This document shows, in pieces, positions 10,823-21,641 of a stretch of 64,000 bases of DNA; position 1 is the first letter of the stretch, and every line of letters begins with the position of its first letter. The position numbers and the translations under genes were made by a program. The notes under the pieces are model-generated. The model was not told the origin of the DNA and ran no database searches. It saw only the letters and a list, made by a program, of their open reading frames with translations. The stretch is from the NCBI RefSeq assembly GCF_000499845.2, contig NC_023758.2, forward strand, positions 19,234,034 to 19,298,033, written 5' to 3'. Origin of the DNA: Phaseolus vulgaris (Eukaryota; Streptophyta; Magnoliopsida; Fabales; Fabaceae).

Positions 10823-11613
10823 ATTTGTTGTGTTGCAGGGATACTAAAAGAAGCATGGGCTCTTGAGTTATCAGATCAAGCTTTTGGAAGAAAAGGATTT
10901 TGTCTGGAATTGAATTAAGGTTTTGTACCAGCTTAAGTCCTCTTGAAAGTCAAAAGAAGCTTTCTTGATCATGAATAATGACTCATTGAAGGGACTCCAT
11001 GACAAAAGGATAAGACTTTCTTTGTCTTTGTTTTTCTGTTATTAATCCATGCTAAAATCTTCATCTATTTGTGTTATATGTGTACAATTACATTTTTATT
11101 CTTCTCTATTTTTGTTTTAAATTCAAACTTGTTGCTGCTTCAGAAAAACAACAAATTGTTTCCTCGAAACAACTGATTGTTTCTTCTCTGACAACACTGC
11201 ATAAAATTGATTTAATTTCTTTATGCATTCTATCTTTTACAGATTTCAATCTTAAAGGAATTATGAGTCAATAAAGCAGCAATAAGAGTCTGATTTGATT
11301 CAGGAGGAGGTTACTTCTTATCATAAAGGGAATATATTCCATATCTTGGAAATTCAAGTGCCTTTATGACTAGTCAAATCCACATGTGTTGACTATGTGT
11401 TTTTCTTATATGGGCTGACGTGGTTACTGTGCAAGCTTGACCAGATTCCTCTTCTTGAAGACTGGAACCCACTGTAACCAAAGGATCAAAGAGGATTTAT
11501 GTTTTGCTATGAAACCCTCTACAGCTGTTTTTCTACACAAAAACAACCCATTGGCACATCCCTTGTTGAATCTTATATTCTTCTCTGTTTTCCTTTTCTC
11601 TCATTTTGTTATC
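10823..11613 (+). other. Gene-free interior of the non-autonomous element
   Basis: This is untranslatable sequence between gag and the second ORF, where protease-integrase-RT would be expected in a complete element. It contains copies of the LTR motif (CAAATTGTTTCCTCGAAACAA at 11152-11172). I recognise no pol motif in any frame. Confidence 0.5.
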
Positions 11614-12352
11614 ATGGATTCCACTTCTTCATCATAAAAAAAGGATTAAAACCAGGGCTGTAAGAACAGGAAGTCGTCTTGAAGGTTGGTTTTCAGGAGA
11701 TAATGAGTTGATTGAAAACTATCGCTTTGAAACAAGTAGAAAAGTGATAAACAACCCTAAAGTTGTCTCTTTCATCTGGTTGAAAAGTCAAAAGCTGGAT
11801 GATGTGAGAAATCTTCTCAAAGGACAACTGCTAAAGAGGTTCTTGGAGATGAAAGGAAACATGTATCCTGATCTTATTCATGTTTTCTACACCAATTTAA
11901 AGTTTGAAGGTAACAATCTTGTATCTCATGTCAAGGGTGTGGATATGGAGATTACTCATGAGGTGTGGGCTACTGTGACTGGCTTAAAGTATGCTGGATT
12001 GAGAATCAACAAAGGGAATATTGGTGTGGTGGAAGATTTCAACAAGATTCAATATTATAAAAGTTGTTTGAAGAATCCTCAAGCACAAGTAAGAACTTGT
12101 TCTGTTTGAGGGTTGAAGTTGAATGAAAGGTTGTTAGCTCTCATTGTAACTTGGATTCTAACACCAAGAGGGAGCAATCATTATGTTCTCATTGAGGAGG
12201 ATCTTGTTTACATATACTACATAATGAGCAAAGTCAAGATCAATTGGATCCATATCATCAAGGAACACATGCAAAAATCAATGAGGTTAAGTGACTATCA
12301 TTATCCTTATGCTATCTTGATTTCTAAATTCTTAAACTATTTTGAAGTTTGA
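11614..12352 (+). pseudogene. Second ORF resembling 'putative plant transposon protein'
   Basis: The reading begins MDSTSSS at 11614. A frame break in the A-run near 11636 leads into a roughly 155-residue open stretch (SRLEGWFSGDNELIENYRF, KRFLEMKGNMYPDLIHVFYT, VKGVDMEITHEVWATVTGLK), then a stop at 12107, then WILTPRGSNHYVLIEEDLVY to the end. The FYTNL...VKGV and W.L.P.G.N pattern matches the family annotated 'putative plant transposon protein' (Transposase_32-like), found in plant retroelements and as host copies. Its function is unknown. Its position between gag and the 3' LTR suggests an element-encoded accessory gene. The family call is from recall, without a profile search. Confidence 0.6.
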
Positions 12353-12359
12353 GATTTCA

Positions 12360-12942
12360 AGATTCACATCAAGCTTTGGATTTTCAAGTAAGAGTGGAAT
12401 AGGATTGCAATTGTATTCAATTCAGATTGTACTGTGATCAGGTGTAATCCTTTCTAAACCTTCTGTATTTTTGGTGTTGTGTTGCCATGGAGTGTTGTGT
12501 GTTCTTGAGGTGTTCAATTGAGTGTGGTTTGCCAAAGGTAGTGTGTTTCTTGAGGGATTCAAGGTCACTACTTTGGTGTGTTGTGTTTTTGTAATTTGGT
12601 TTGATTACATAGTGGTTTACCCAGTGGTTTCTGGGGACTAGATGTAGCTCTTGGTTTAAGAGTGAACCAGTATAAATTGTTTGTGTGATTCTCTCTTACT
12701 CTGAACTCCTTTAAATTCTATTTTAAGCTGTTTGATTTTTCAACTGATATAAACAACTGATTGTTTCGAAGAAACAACCGATTGTTTTTCTGTTGCTTTG
12801 CTGTATAATTGTTGATGTTCTAAGCCAACTTGATTCTTGTTCTAGATTTATACATAGAATTTCATTAAACCTGAAAAAGCTTTGAAAAACCTCCTTTAAA
12901 CAATTCACTCACCTCTTGTTTAAGGTCATATATTCTAATAGA
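12360..12942 (+). repeat. 3' LTR of the non-autonomous element
   Basis: The right boundary is ...TATTCTAATA (final CA lost). The right part matches 8756-9046 closely, and the left part matches the inverted copy at 8053-8755. The left boundary is approximate, because no clean TG start could be matched to another copy. Confidence 0.7.
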
Positions 12943-13548
12943 TGTGAGTGATCAAAATTTCTTACTTTGTGCCCATGCTTCATTTCTTGCTTATAGTCAA
13001 TCCAAAATTTTGAAATCTTTTCTATCAGTAGTTCGGACACAAATTTGTCAAGCAAGGCTATGCTTTCTGCTTTGATATCTTCGAGCAACTTATGTTATTC
13101 ATTTATCTGAATTTTGATGTCCTTGTTTTCAGTCATCTCCCAGTGATAGTAGTTTTCGATCATGAACCTTTGTCAAATGACTTCTTCAACAATGTATTTG
13201 AGGATAAGGGAATCCCAAATATCTTTTGCTTCCTTATAAGAGCAATAAACATCAAACAAATATTTAGATAATGCATTGAGTAAGGTGTGACGATATACCT
13301 TATTTGCATGGGTCCAAACATTAATTTGTTACACAAGAAAGCTTGAGTCGGGTTTAGAAGTCTTAAGTGCAAAAGCAACTTTGTACATGTCCAAAAGGGT
13401 GGACACGTATTCTTGGCAGCGTCGGAAATTTTGACCGGTGAAGACTTCAATTTGCGAGACATCCATAAGTAGTTTCGTAAAATGGTTTAAGAATAAAAAA
13501 CAACATTTGACGTCTCCGGAGTAGAGTTTTTGTTCAAGATGGGAGCTT
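12943..13548 (-). pseudogene. Copia gag fragment (UBN2 type)
   Basis: Minus-strand reading: LFLNHFTKLLMDVSQIEVF, TGQNFRRCQEYVSTLLDMY, AFALKTSKPDS, then after stops HKLLEDIKAES, FVSELLIEK and WIDYKQEMKHGHK. This is the N-terminal half of a UBN2-type copia gag with several stops and frame changes. It is cut on the downstream side by the non-autonomous element and upstream by the LTR-gag-LTR relic. Family and orientation fit the integrase/RT remnants at 5870-8052, suggesting one original element now split by later insertions and missing its protease and N-terminal integrase. Confidence 0.75.
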
Positions 13549-14593
13549 TGATGTATCAAATCCACATGAAGCCTGAAGTTGTGTTGTTTTCTAGGTTTGG
13601 GTTTAGATTAGGGTGTTTAGAATCTTTGTAAGATCAATCCTTGAAATCCTACACAAAGCTTGATTAAATTTGTTTTAAACAACTAAGTGTTTTTCCAAGC
13701 AAAGGGAAAACAACCTATTGATTTATCGAAATAACCGGTTGTTTGTCACTTAGTTGGCTGGAAGTTTTGAATCAGTTGTGTAACTTTTTGACTCATTCAA
13801 CCGGCTAAATCGTGCTTTCAACCGGTTAAATGTGTGTTTTCATAATAGAATTTTGAAAACATGTTTTAAATTGATTTAGTGAATCAAAACTGCCTACAAC
13901 GATAGCTTTTCAAAGGCTATAAATATAGCTTCGTTTTCAAATTAAAAAAAAAAGAAAAAAAATACAACAAGTATTGATTCAGATTTGAGAAAGAGATTTG
14001 GTATTGAAAGTGTTTTTAAAAAAGAGCAAGATTGCTTTTAAGCTTTGCTGTGGTGACAAGTGTCGATCATAGGATCTCTGGTTCTGTAAATCCATGTGCT
14101 TTCTATTCTATTTAGTATCTTGTAATTGTACATCTTTTACATATTGTTTGTGTTTGAAATCCTGTAAAGACAGAGGGTGTTCTGTCTTGAGGTGTTGTGT
14201 GTGCAAAGGGGATGACTAGGCTTTGTGGGATTCAAAGTCACCTATTTGTGGTGTGTACTTGTAATCTGTGATTGATTGCTAGTGGAACTCAGTGGTTTGA
14301 CTGAGAATCAGATGTAGCTTAGGGACTGAGTGAACCAATATAATCTCTCTGTGTAAATCTCTCTTTCCCTCAAAATTTCTAAAGTGTTTGATATTTCGCT
14401 ACTATAAACAACCGATTAAATTGTGACTTTAATCGGTTGAAAGTTTGATAACTGTTTTGTTGGATTGTTTGATTGCCTTTCTTAAGTGCTTATCTGAGTT
14501 GTTTATTAAGGATTCATTCTGAAGCAAGTATTTGCAAAAATCTTTGATAAAACAATTCACCTCCCCCTCTTGTTTAAGCCATCAATTCTTACA
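13549..14593 (+). repeat. 5' LTR of the LTR-gag-LTR relic
   Basis: Runs from TGATGTATCAAATCC to CATCAATTCTTACA. It contains a TATA-like GGCTATAAATATAGC (13914-13928) and several MYB-like palindromes (AACCGGTT type) before it. The pyrimidine block CACCTCCCCCTCTTG sits just before the 3' end. Confidence 0.85.
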
Positions 14594-14610
14594 ATTGGCA
14601 TCAAGAGCTA
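14594..14610 (+). other. Primer-binding site
   Basis: ATTGGCATCAAGAGCTA follows the LTR directly and has the form of the initiator-Met tRNA complementary site used by copia elements. Confidence 0.65.
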
Positions 14611-14663
14611 GGTTCTTGAAAATTACTCAAGTCCTTGTTTTTGTTTTTTGAAAAATCATTTTG

Positions 14664-15686
14664 ATGGCTGATAAAATGCCTTTTGGGGAAGGTGCTTCTA
14701 TAAACAGGCCACCACTGTTTTGTGGGGTTAATTACCAGTTTTGGAAAGTAAGAATGAAAATCTTTATAAACTCAACTGATAAGGATATTTGGGAATAAAT
14801 TGAAAATGGTCCCTTTGTACCTCAAGTTAAAAAAGATTATGTTTTAGTTGATAAACCTTCATCCGAATGGACTGAGGCAGAAAATAAGAAAGCTAAGTTT
14901 GATTGGATAGCTAAAAATATTATAACATCTGCTCTAAGCTGTGATGAGTTTTTCAGGGTTTCACAATGCAGCTCGGCCAAAGAAATTTGGGACATATTAG
15001 AGGTCACACGTGAAGGAACAACTGATGTTAAGAGAGCTAGGAAGCATGCTCTAATTCAAGAGTATGAACTCTTCAGAATGCAAAAGGGAGAATCTATCTG
15101 TGATGTGCAGAAGAGGTTTTCTCACATTGTGAACCATCTTATGAGTCTTGGTAAGAAGTTTGATGAGGAGGAGCTTAACATCAAGATATTGAAGTGTCTT
15201 GATACAACATGGCAACCAAAGGTCATTGCCATCTCTGAATCAAAGGATCTCACCTCAATGACTGTTGCATCTCTGTTTGGTAAGCTTAGAGAGCCTGAGC
15301 TTGAAATACATAGACATTTTGTTCAATAGAGTGAAGACAAGCACAACAAAAGCATAACTCTTAAGGCTTGCAAGCAGCAACCAGATTCCAGTGGAATTGA
15401 AGAGGAGAACATAAGTTTGTTATCAAGAAATTTCAGCAAATTCTTGAGAAAGAGACAAGCTTCTAAAAGGTATGATGCAAAGAAACCTAGTGAATTCAAT
15501 TCTAATAAGTATACTTACTATGGTTGTGGAGAACAGGGTCATATCAAGGCTGACTGTCCAAACAATGAAGTCAAAGAAAAGGGAGACTTCAAAAAGGAGA
15601 AAAAGGGAAAAGCTAAGAAAGCATATGTAGCATGGGATGACAATGATGTCTCATGCTTTGATGTATCAAATCCACATGAAGTCTGA
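14664..15686 (+). pseudogene. Sirevirus-like gag with stops, fused into the 3' LTR
   Basis: Starts MADKMPFGEGASINRPPLF at 14664, closely paralogous to the gag at 9109. Stop codons interrupt it near 14796 (codon 45) and 15327. The body holds KKAKFDWIAKNIITSALS, IQEYELFRMQKGESI and LRKRQASKRYDAKKPSEFN, and a zinc knuckle YYGCGEQGHIKADC whose first cysteine is replaced by tyrosine. The last residues (DNDVSC then FDVSNPHEV) are read across the junction into the LTR, with a stop at 15684. It shows how the interior was shortened and is not expected to be functional. Confidence 0.85.
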
Positions 15687-16700
15687 AGTTGTGTTGCTTT
15701 CTAGGTTTGGGTTTAGATTAAGGTGTTTAGAATCTTTGTAAGATCAGTCCTTGAGAGCCTACACAAAGCTTGATTAAATATGTTTTAAACAACTAAGTGT
15801 TTTTTCAAGCAAGGGGAAAAGAACCGATTGATTTATTGAAGTAACCGGTTGTTTGTCACTTAGCTGGTTGGAAGTTTTGAAACTGTTTTTTGAATCAGTT
15901 GTGTAACTGTTTGACTCATTCAACCGGTTAAATCGTGGTTTCAACAGGTTAAATGTGTGTTTTCATAACAGAATTTTGAAAACCTGTTTTAAACTGATTT
16001 AGTGAATCAAAACTGCCTACAACGGTAGCTTTTCAAAGGCTATAAATATAGCTTCGTTTTCAAATAAAAAAAAAAACAACAAGTATTGATTCAGATTTGA
16101 GAAAGAGATTTGGTTTTGAAAGTGTTTTTCAAAAAGAGCAAGATTTCTTTTAAGCTTTGCTATGGTGACAACTGATTATAGGATCTTTGGTTATGTAAAT
16201 CTAGGTGCTTTCTATCCTGTTTAGTATCTTGTAATTGTACAACTTTTACATACTGTTTGAAATCCTGTAAAGACAGAGGGTGTTCTATCTTGAGGTGTTG
16301 TGTATGCAAAGCGAGTGAGTAGGCTTTGTGGGATTCAAAGTCACCTCTTTGTGGTGTGTACTTGTAATCTGTGATTGATTGCTAGTGGGACTCATTGGTT
16401 TGACTGAGAACTGGATGTAGCTTAGGGATTGAGTGAACTAGTATAATCTCTGTGTGTAAATCTCTTTTTCCCTCAAACTTTCTAAATTGTTTGATATTTT
16501 GCTGCTATAAACAACCGATTAAATCATGACTTTAACCGGTTGAAATTCTGATAACTGTTTTGTTGGATTGTTTGATTGTCTTCCTTAAGTGCTTATCTGA
16601 GTTGCTTGTTAAGGATTCATTTTGAAGCAAGTATTTGCAAAAATCTTTGATAAAACAATTCTCTCCCCCCCCCCTCTTGTTTAAGCCATCAATTCTTACA
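15659..16700 (+). repeat. 3' LTR of the LTR-gag-LTR relic
   Basis: Same sequence as 13549-14593 in the same orientation, ending CATCAATTCTTACA. It includes a run of C (CTCTCCCCCCCCCCTC) where the other copy has the shorter CACCTCCCCCTC. Confidence 0.85.
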
Positions 16701-17528
16701 GTTTTTGTTGTTGTTGTCCATATTGTAAGCCATAAGTCCTTACGATTGTAGTAATATAAAGCCGAAAACACAAAAATATTGACTTCTTGAATTTCCCAAG
16801 TCCCCTAGGTTACAAGACTAGACCCCACCAAACCTCAAGAGAGTCTCAGCAGAAGAAGAACCAGACAAAGCAGAATATGTCCCTGTTGTTGGCGCCTAAG
16901 ATGGTGCCCTGTTGGTAGGTGGTTGTTCTGTTACTATTTTATGTTCTCCTTAGAGATAAGATTATTTTCTGTTGTAGCACCTCAAGAAAAGGCGCCCATA
17001 AACATAATATTTTCCTATTACGTATGTTTTCAATTGAGATTAAATTCTCATGAGAGAAAGTTGTTACAAGAGATAAGCTATTTTAAGGTATGTTGTTTCT
17101 GAGTCTGAAATTGAATAGCTCTTACTGACTTAATCAACGGAGTCACGTTCCAGTATAACAAGGTTTAGAACAGATTCCAAAAAAGACAAACCAAAATTAA
17201 AGCTAGTAACCAAAGTCAACTAGCGAGAAAGTGAACCGATAATAAATGTAAGTAAAATTAAAGAATTGTCAGTAACTTTGTTTTATTATGGTTTATTTGA
17301 GAAAAGAATTCCAACAATCGAATTTAAGAAACAGTATCGAGATATCAGTCAAAAGAAACTCAAACATGAGAATGAAGTTAGTTAGAGCAATGACGACAAA
17401 ATAACCCCTCAATAACTCCGCCACGTCCTCACACCTTTTTCTTATCTCCTACAAAACTTCTCTTCGGTCTGTCCGCTTACAAACTTAAACCCAACTCAAG
17501 GAAATTCTCGTAATTCCACTAACCCCCC
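16701..17528. other. Upstream region of the ARGONAUTE gene
   Basis: I find no coding sequence or clear repeat. The right part is the presumed AGO promoter: it is AT-rich with a pyrimidine-rich stretch (17420-17530) that leads into the TATA box. Confidence 0.5.
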
Positions 17529-17536
17529 TATAAATA
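17529..17536 (+). promoter_or_regulatory. TATA box of the ARGONAUTE gene
   Basis: TATAAATA lies 113 bp upstream of the ATG at 17649, in a C-rich context. It predicts transcription starting about 17560 and a leader of about 90 nt rich in T and C, common for plant genes. Confidence 0.6.
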
Positions 17537-17648
17537 CACCCTTCCCATTCTGTTCCTGTGTCTGTTAGTGTTTTACTTCAGAACTTTTTTCTTTACTTAA
17601 TTTAATTTTCTTCAGTTAGTTATTTCGCTCCCGATTTCTCCAATTACA

Positions 17649-20600
17649 ATGGAAAGAGGCAGAGACAGTTATGGTGACCGTGGCAGTGGCAGTTATGGTG
17701 GCGCTGACGGCAATGCTGGCCGCTACAATTCCCGTGACCGATACGGCAGTGCTGGTCGTAGCAGTTACGGTGGAGGTGACAGTTACAGTGGCCGTAGAGG
17801 AAGGTTTTACCAACGTCCTCAGCTAAGTAGTGGCAATGAACAAAGCTCTACTTCCCAACCACAACCACAAGCCCGGTGGCAACCGAAGGTAAACCCTTCT
17901 TCCGCTGGTGAATCTTCAGAACCTCACGGTTCTCAACCTCAAACTGAAACTGAAACTGAAAAACAGACTATTCAAAATCCAGGTATTGAGCGCGCCACTC
18001 TTACTATATTTATAGCTTAAAAATGCATCAATCTTTATGAAAAATGATAGTAAGAGTTGACTTTATATTTTAAATATTTTACAGAAGTTGGAGCTTTGAG
18101 GATATCAGAGCAGAAAGCAGAGAGTATCAGACCAATGCATAGGCCTGACAAAGGGGGAACAATGGCAGCTCAAAGAAACGCGCTTGAGGTGAACCATTTC
18201 CATGTTGTGTTCGATGAAAAGAGAGTGATATTCCACTACGATGTGGATGTGAAGGCCAAGGCTCCACCCATGAACAATCGGCCTCAGAAGATTTCCAAGT
18301 TTCATCTGTTGCTGATTCGGGATAAGCTGTTTTCCGATCACGCGTTCCCGAGTTCGGCGTACGACGGCGAAAAGAACATGTTCAGCGCGGAGCGGTTGAC
18401 GGAAGGAACCTTCGATGTGGAGGTGGTGAAAGGTGGGGACGCAAGAAGAATGGTTTGGTATTCCGTAACTCTTACACTTGTGAAGGTGCTTGAACTCCGC
18501 AAGTTGAGAGATTACTTGAGTGGAAAGGTTCTTTCGATTCCTAGAGATGTTTTACAGGGCTTGGATTTGGTAGCGAAGGAGAATCCCGCGAAGCAGTGTG
18601 ATATGGTTGGGTGCTGCTTCTTCCCCAAGGACCATCCCATAAGTCCGAGAGAATCTAAAGGGATAATTGCAACAGGAGGGTTTCAGCAGAGTCTTAAGCC
18701 CACTTCTCAGGGCTTGTCCTTGTGCCTCGACTATTCCGTTTTATCGTATTTTGGGGAGGACAAACCGGTGTTGAAGTTTCTGCACGAACAGATTGAGAAC
18801 TTCAATTTGAGGATGTTTCCCAAGTTCAAGAAAAGAGTTGAGGATTTACTTGTCGGGTTGAAAGTTAATGTGACCCACCGGAGGACGAAGCAGAAATACA
18901 CTATAACAAGGTTGACACCCATGGTTACGAGCAAGATCAGATTCCCTGTTTTGGACACTGATGGATGGATTCCAGAACCGGAGTGTAGTCTGATTGATTA
19001 CTTTTTCAGGAAGCATCAGGTGGAGATTCAACACAAGGACATTCCTGCCTTGGATTTTGGAGGCAACAAGATGAATTATGTACCCATGGAGTTGTGTGTG
19101 TTGGTTAAGGATCAAAGATGCCCCAAAGGTAACTTACTGAATACAGATGCTGGCAGTCTGTTGAGAAGCATGTCACTGGCTCCTGCAGGAGAGAGGCGAA
19201 ATAAAATAAGAACTATAGTGAAATCAGAGGAAGGACCCTGTGGGTAAGGGAATTTAATTTCATGAGCATGCCTGGTTAGTAATTGTTGCAATGAATTTTG
19301 CATTTGCAAATCATTTGTGTTGTCACTTTCTTCTTCTTTTCTGTCTACTAATTTCTCAACTGTTGTGATCGGTAAGTAAATATTTTACATTGTTAGGCAT
19401 ATATAATATTCAAAATATTATTATTGAATATTTATGCTTTCTGGAACTTTTGATGCTTCTTTTCCTTGGTTCTTACAGTTACTGTTTGATCGAACAAGCT
19501 GCTTGCAAGAAATTACTTGGTTTTATTAGTATAATAGTATGGACGGTTTCTGGTACTTTGGTGTTTCTTTTTCTTTTTTGTTTCTCCATCCCGCTTTGAT
19601 TGTTCAGCAACGTTATTTTTGAAATTGGTGAAATGAATTAAATGCCAGGGAGTTGCACCAAAATGATTGCATAGCTTTGAACACAAGCACACATTCTCAA
19701 ATGTTCTGTGCATTCTTTCCATATTTGTTGGCTTGATTGTGTTTTTGCTACATAAATGCAAATTGATTTATAAATTATATTTGACGAAAGCTTTCTAAAT
19801 GTGCAGCGGTAAAATAGGAAATGTAATGGTTATGGCACTATTTGAGTACTGATTTAATTTTTGTAATGGGAGAACAAGTAACTTCATAATCCAAGAATCT
19901 TTTTAATTTCCACTTTATCGCCTTGTGTATATATATACTTTGCCATGATTCTCTTTATCTGCCCTATCTTTTTTTTCTACCTGAATTTGTTAGAAACAAA
20001 GGCCTCACAGAATCTCATTTGACAGTGGTGGTGTTATTGAGAATTTTGGAATGCGTGTGCACACTTCCATGACAAAAGTGACTGGACGTGTAATTCAGCC
20101 CCCAGAATTGAAGATAGCTAATCGAAGTGGTGAGATTATTAGTATGGCACTGGAAGTGGGGAAACCTCAGTGGAATCTAAAGGAAGGATCAATGGTTGAA
20201 GGCAAGCCGCTTAAATGTTGGGGCATTCTTTATTTTTCTGATTCCAAGTGCCAATTTAAAAGCGAGCAGTTCACTAAAAATCTTCGTAGGAAATGCGGAT
20301 TACTCGGCATTGAAATGGGGAAGCCAGCTTGGTCTGAAGAATTTTCTATCTCGATTCTTCGCAAATACGATTCGCTGTGTGAAATACTTAAAGAAATTGA
20401 TTGTCAGGTTCAACAAAAATGTGAACAACGGCTGCAGATTCTTCTTTGTGTGATGGCCGACAAAGATTCAGGTTACAAGTGCCTCAAATGGATTGCTGAG
20501 ACCAAGGTTGGGGTAGTGACACAATGCTGCTTACGTACTCATGCTAATGATGCGAAGGACCACTTTCTTACAAATCTTGCCCTCAAAATGAATGCCAAAG

Positions 20601-21448
20601 TTGGAGGAAGTAATGTAGAGCTCATGAATAGGCTTCCAAACTTTGACGGCCAAGGTCATGTTATGTTCATAGGAGCTGATGTTAATCATCCAGCTTCCAG
20701 GGACATCAACAGCCCATCAATTGCTGCCGTAGTTGCCACTGTTAATTGGCCTGCTGCAAATCGCTATGCTGCGCGTGTTTGTGCTCAACGTCATCGGGTT
20801 GAGAAAATTTTGAATTTTGGGAGAATTTGCCTTGAACTAGTTTCATATTACAATAGGTTGAACAAAGTGTGGCCAGAAAAAATTGTTATCTTTCGAGATG
20901 GCGTAAGCGAAAGTCAATTTCATATGGTTCTCACGGAAGAGTTGGAAGATTTGAAATCAGTGTTTCGTGATTCAAACCACTCGCCAACCATCACTCTTAT
21001 TGTTGCACAAAAGCGACATCATACTCGATTTTTTGTGAAGGATCGAAATTTCAATGTGTTACCTGGAACAGTTGTGGACACAAAAGTAGTACATCCTTTT
21101 GAATTTGACTTCTACCTTTTTAGTCACAAGGGGATATCGGGTACAAGCAAGCCCACTCACTATCATGTGTTATGGGATGAGCACAAATTTACATCTGATG
21201 ATTTGCAGAAACTCATATACGAAATGTGCTTTACCTTTGCAAAGTGCACTGGACCTGTATCTTTAGTTCCTCCAGTGTACTATGCTGATCTAGCTGCATA
21301 TAGAGGCCGGTTGTACTATGAAGCAATGAATGAAACCAAATCTGCTCGCTCTGCCACTACTCGATCTTCTTCGGCAGTTTCTAATTTAAATGATGAAGGG
21401 TGTTACAAGTTGCACCCCGATGTGGAAAACCTTATGTTCTTCATTTGA
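17649..21448 (+). CDS. AGO2: ARGONAUTE protein, AGO2/AGO3/AGO7 clade (AGO2-like)
   Basis: Small-RNA-guided RNA binding protein. In plants AGO2 acts in antiviral silencing and DNA repair; that role is inferred from the clade. Exons 17649-17982, 18085-19243 and 20026-21448 join in phase with GT-AG introns and give 971 aa, close to the roughly 1000 aa of known AGO2. The N-terminal 110 residues are Gly/Arg/Ser-rich (GRGRDSYG-like repeats). N domain about 120-330; PAZ about 335-455; PIWI about 630-940, starting LQILLCVMADKDSGYK. Catalytic positions: Asp715 (FIGADVNHP), Asp788 (IFRDGVSESQF) and His875 (KPTHYHVLWDE). The C terminus DVENLMFFI is the usual AGO2-type end. The three-exon structure and VSLVPPVYYADLAAYRGR support the AGO2 clade. 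No stop or frameshift was seen, so the gene looks functional. Confidence 0.93.
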
Positions 21449-21635
21449 ATGCCTTACATTTGCTCTGTAGGTTGTGGCACTAGAACTCTGCTCTCTTTGC
21501 ATTGGGACAAACTGCTTGAAATAGGTCAGTTTGTGCGTGAATCTAACGGCTCACTTGAAACTATCTTGTCCTTTGTTATACTTCTGTAATTGTGTCAGAT
21601 ATTGTTCATGTTTTAGTCAGTCGGTTTTAGTTTTA

Positions 21636-21641
21636 AATAAA
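21636..21641 (+). terminator. Poly(A) signal candidate of AGO
   Basis: AATAAA lies 188 bp after the AGO stop codon, in T-rich sequence, the usual arrangement of a plant near-upstream element. Confidence 0.4.

Larger units (their letters stand above)
8756..12942 (+). mobile_element. Non-autonomous Sirevirus-like copia element (gag plus extra ORF, no pol)
   Basis: The element consists of a 5'-truncated LTR (8756-9046), a primer-binding site, a gag gene with two zinc knuckles, about 800 bp without a clear gene, a second ORF resembling 'putative plant transposon protein', and a 3' LTR ending at 12942. No protease, integrase, RT or RNase H could be found in the roughly 3.3-kb interior, so it would depend on a partner element for movement. 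It lies inside a minus-strand copia relic. No matching target duplication was found, probably because the left LTR is rearranged. Confidence 0.7.
13549..16700 (+). mobile_element. LTR-gag-LTR copia relic
   Basis: Two roughly 1045-bp LTRs (13549-14593 and 15659-16700) in the same orientation flank a 1.07-kb interior holding only gag. The gag reading runs directly into the downstream LTR, so everything from late gag to the 3' LTR, including all of pol, is missing. No convincing target duplication is seen: the flanks are AGCTT on the left and GTTTT on the right. The two LTRs differ by scattered substitutions and small indels, so the insertion is not recent. Confidence 0.85.

Noticed and set aside
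17616..17813. Thr/Val/Ala-rich open frame on - over AGO exon 1
   Set aside because: It is the antisense shadow of the Gly/Arg/Ser-rich N terminus of AGO.
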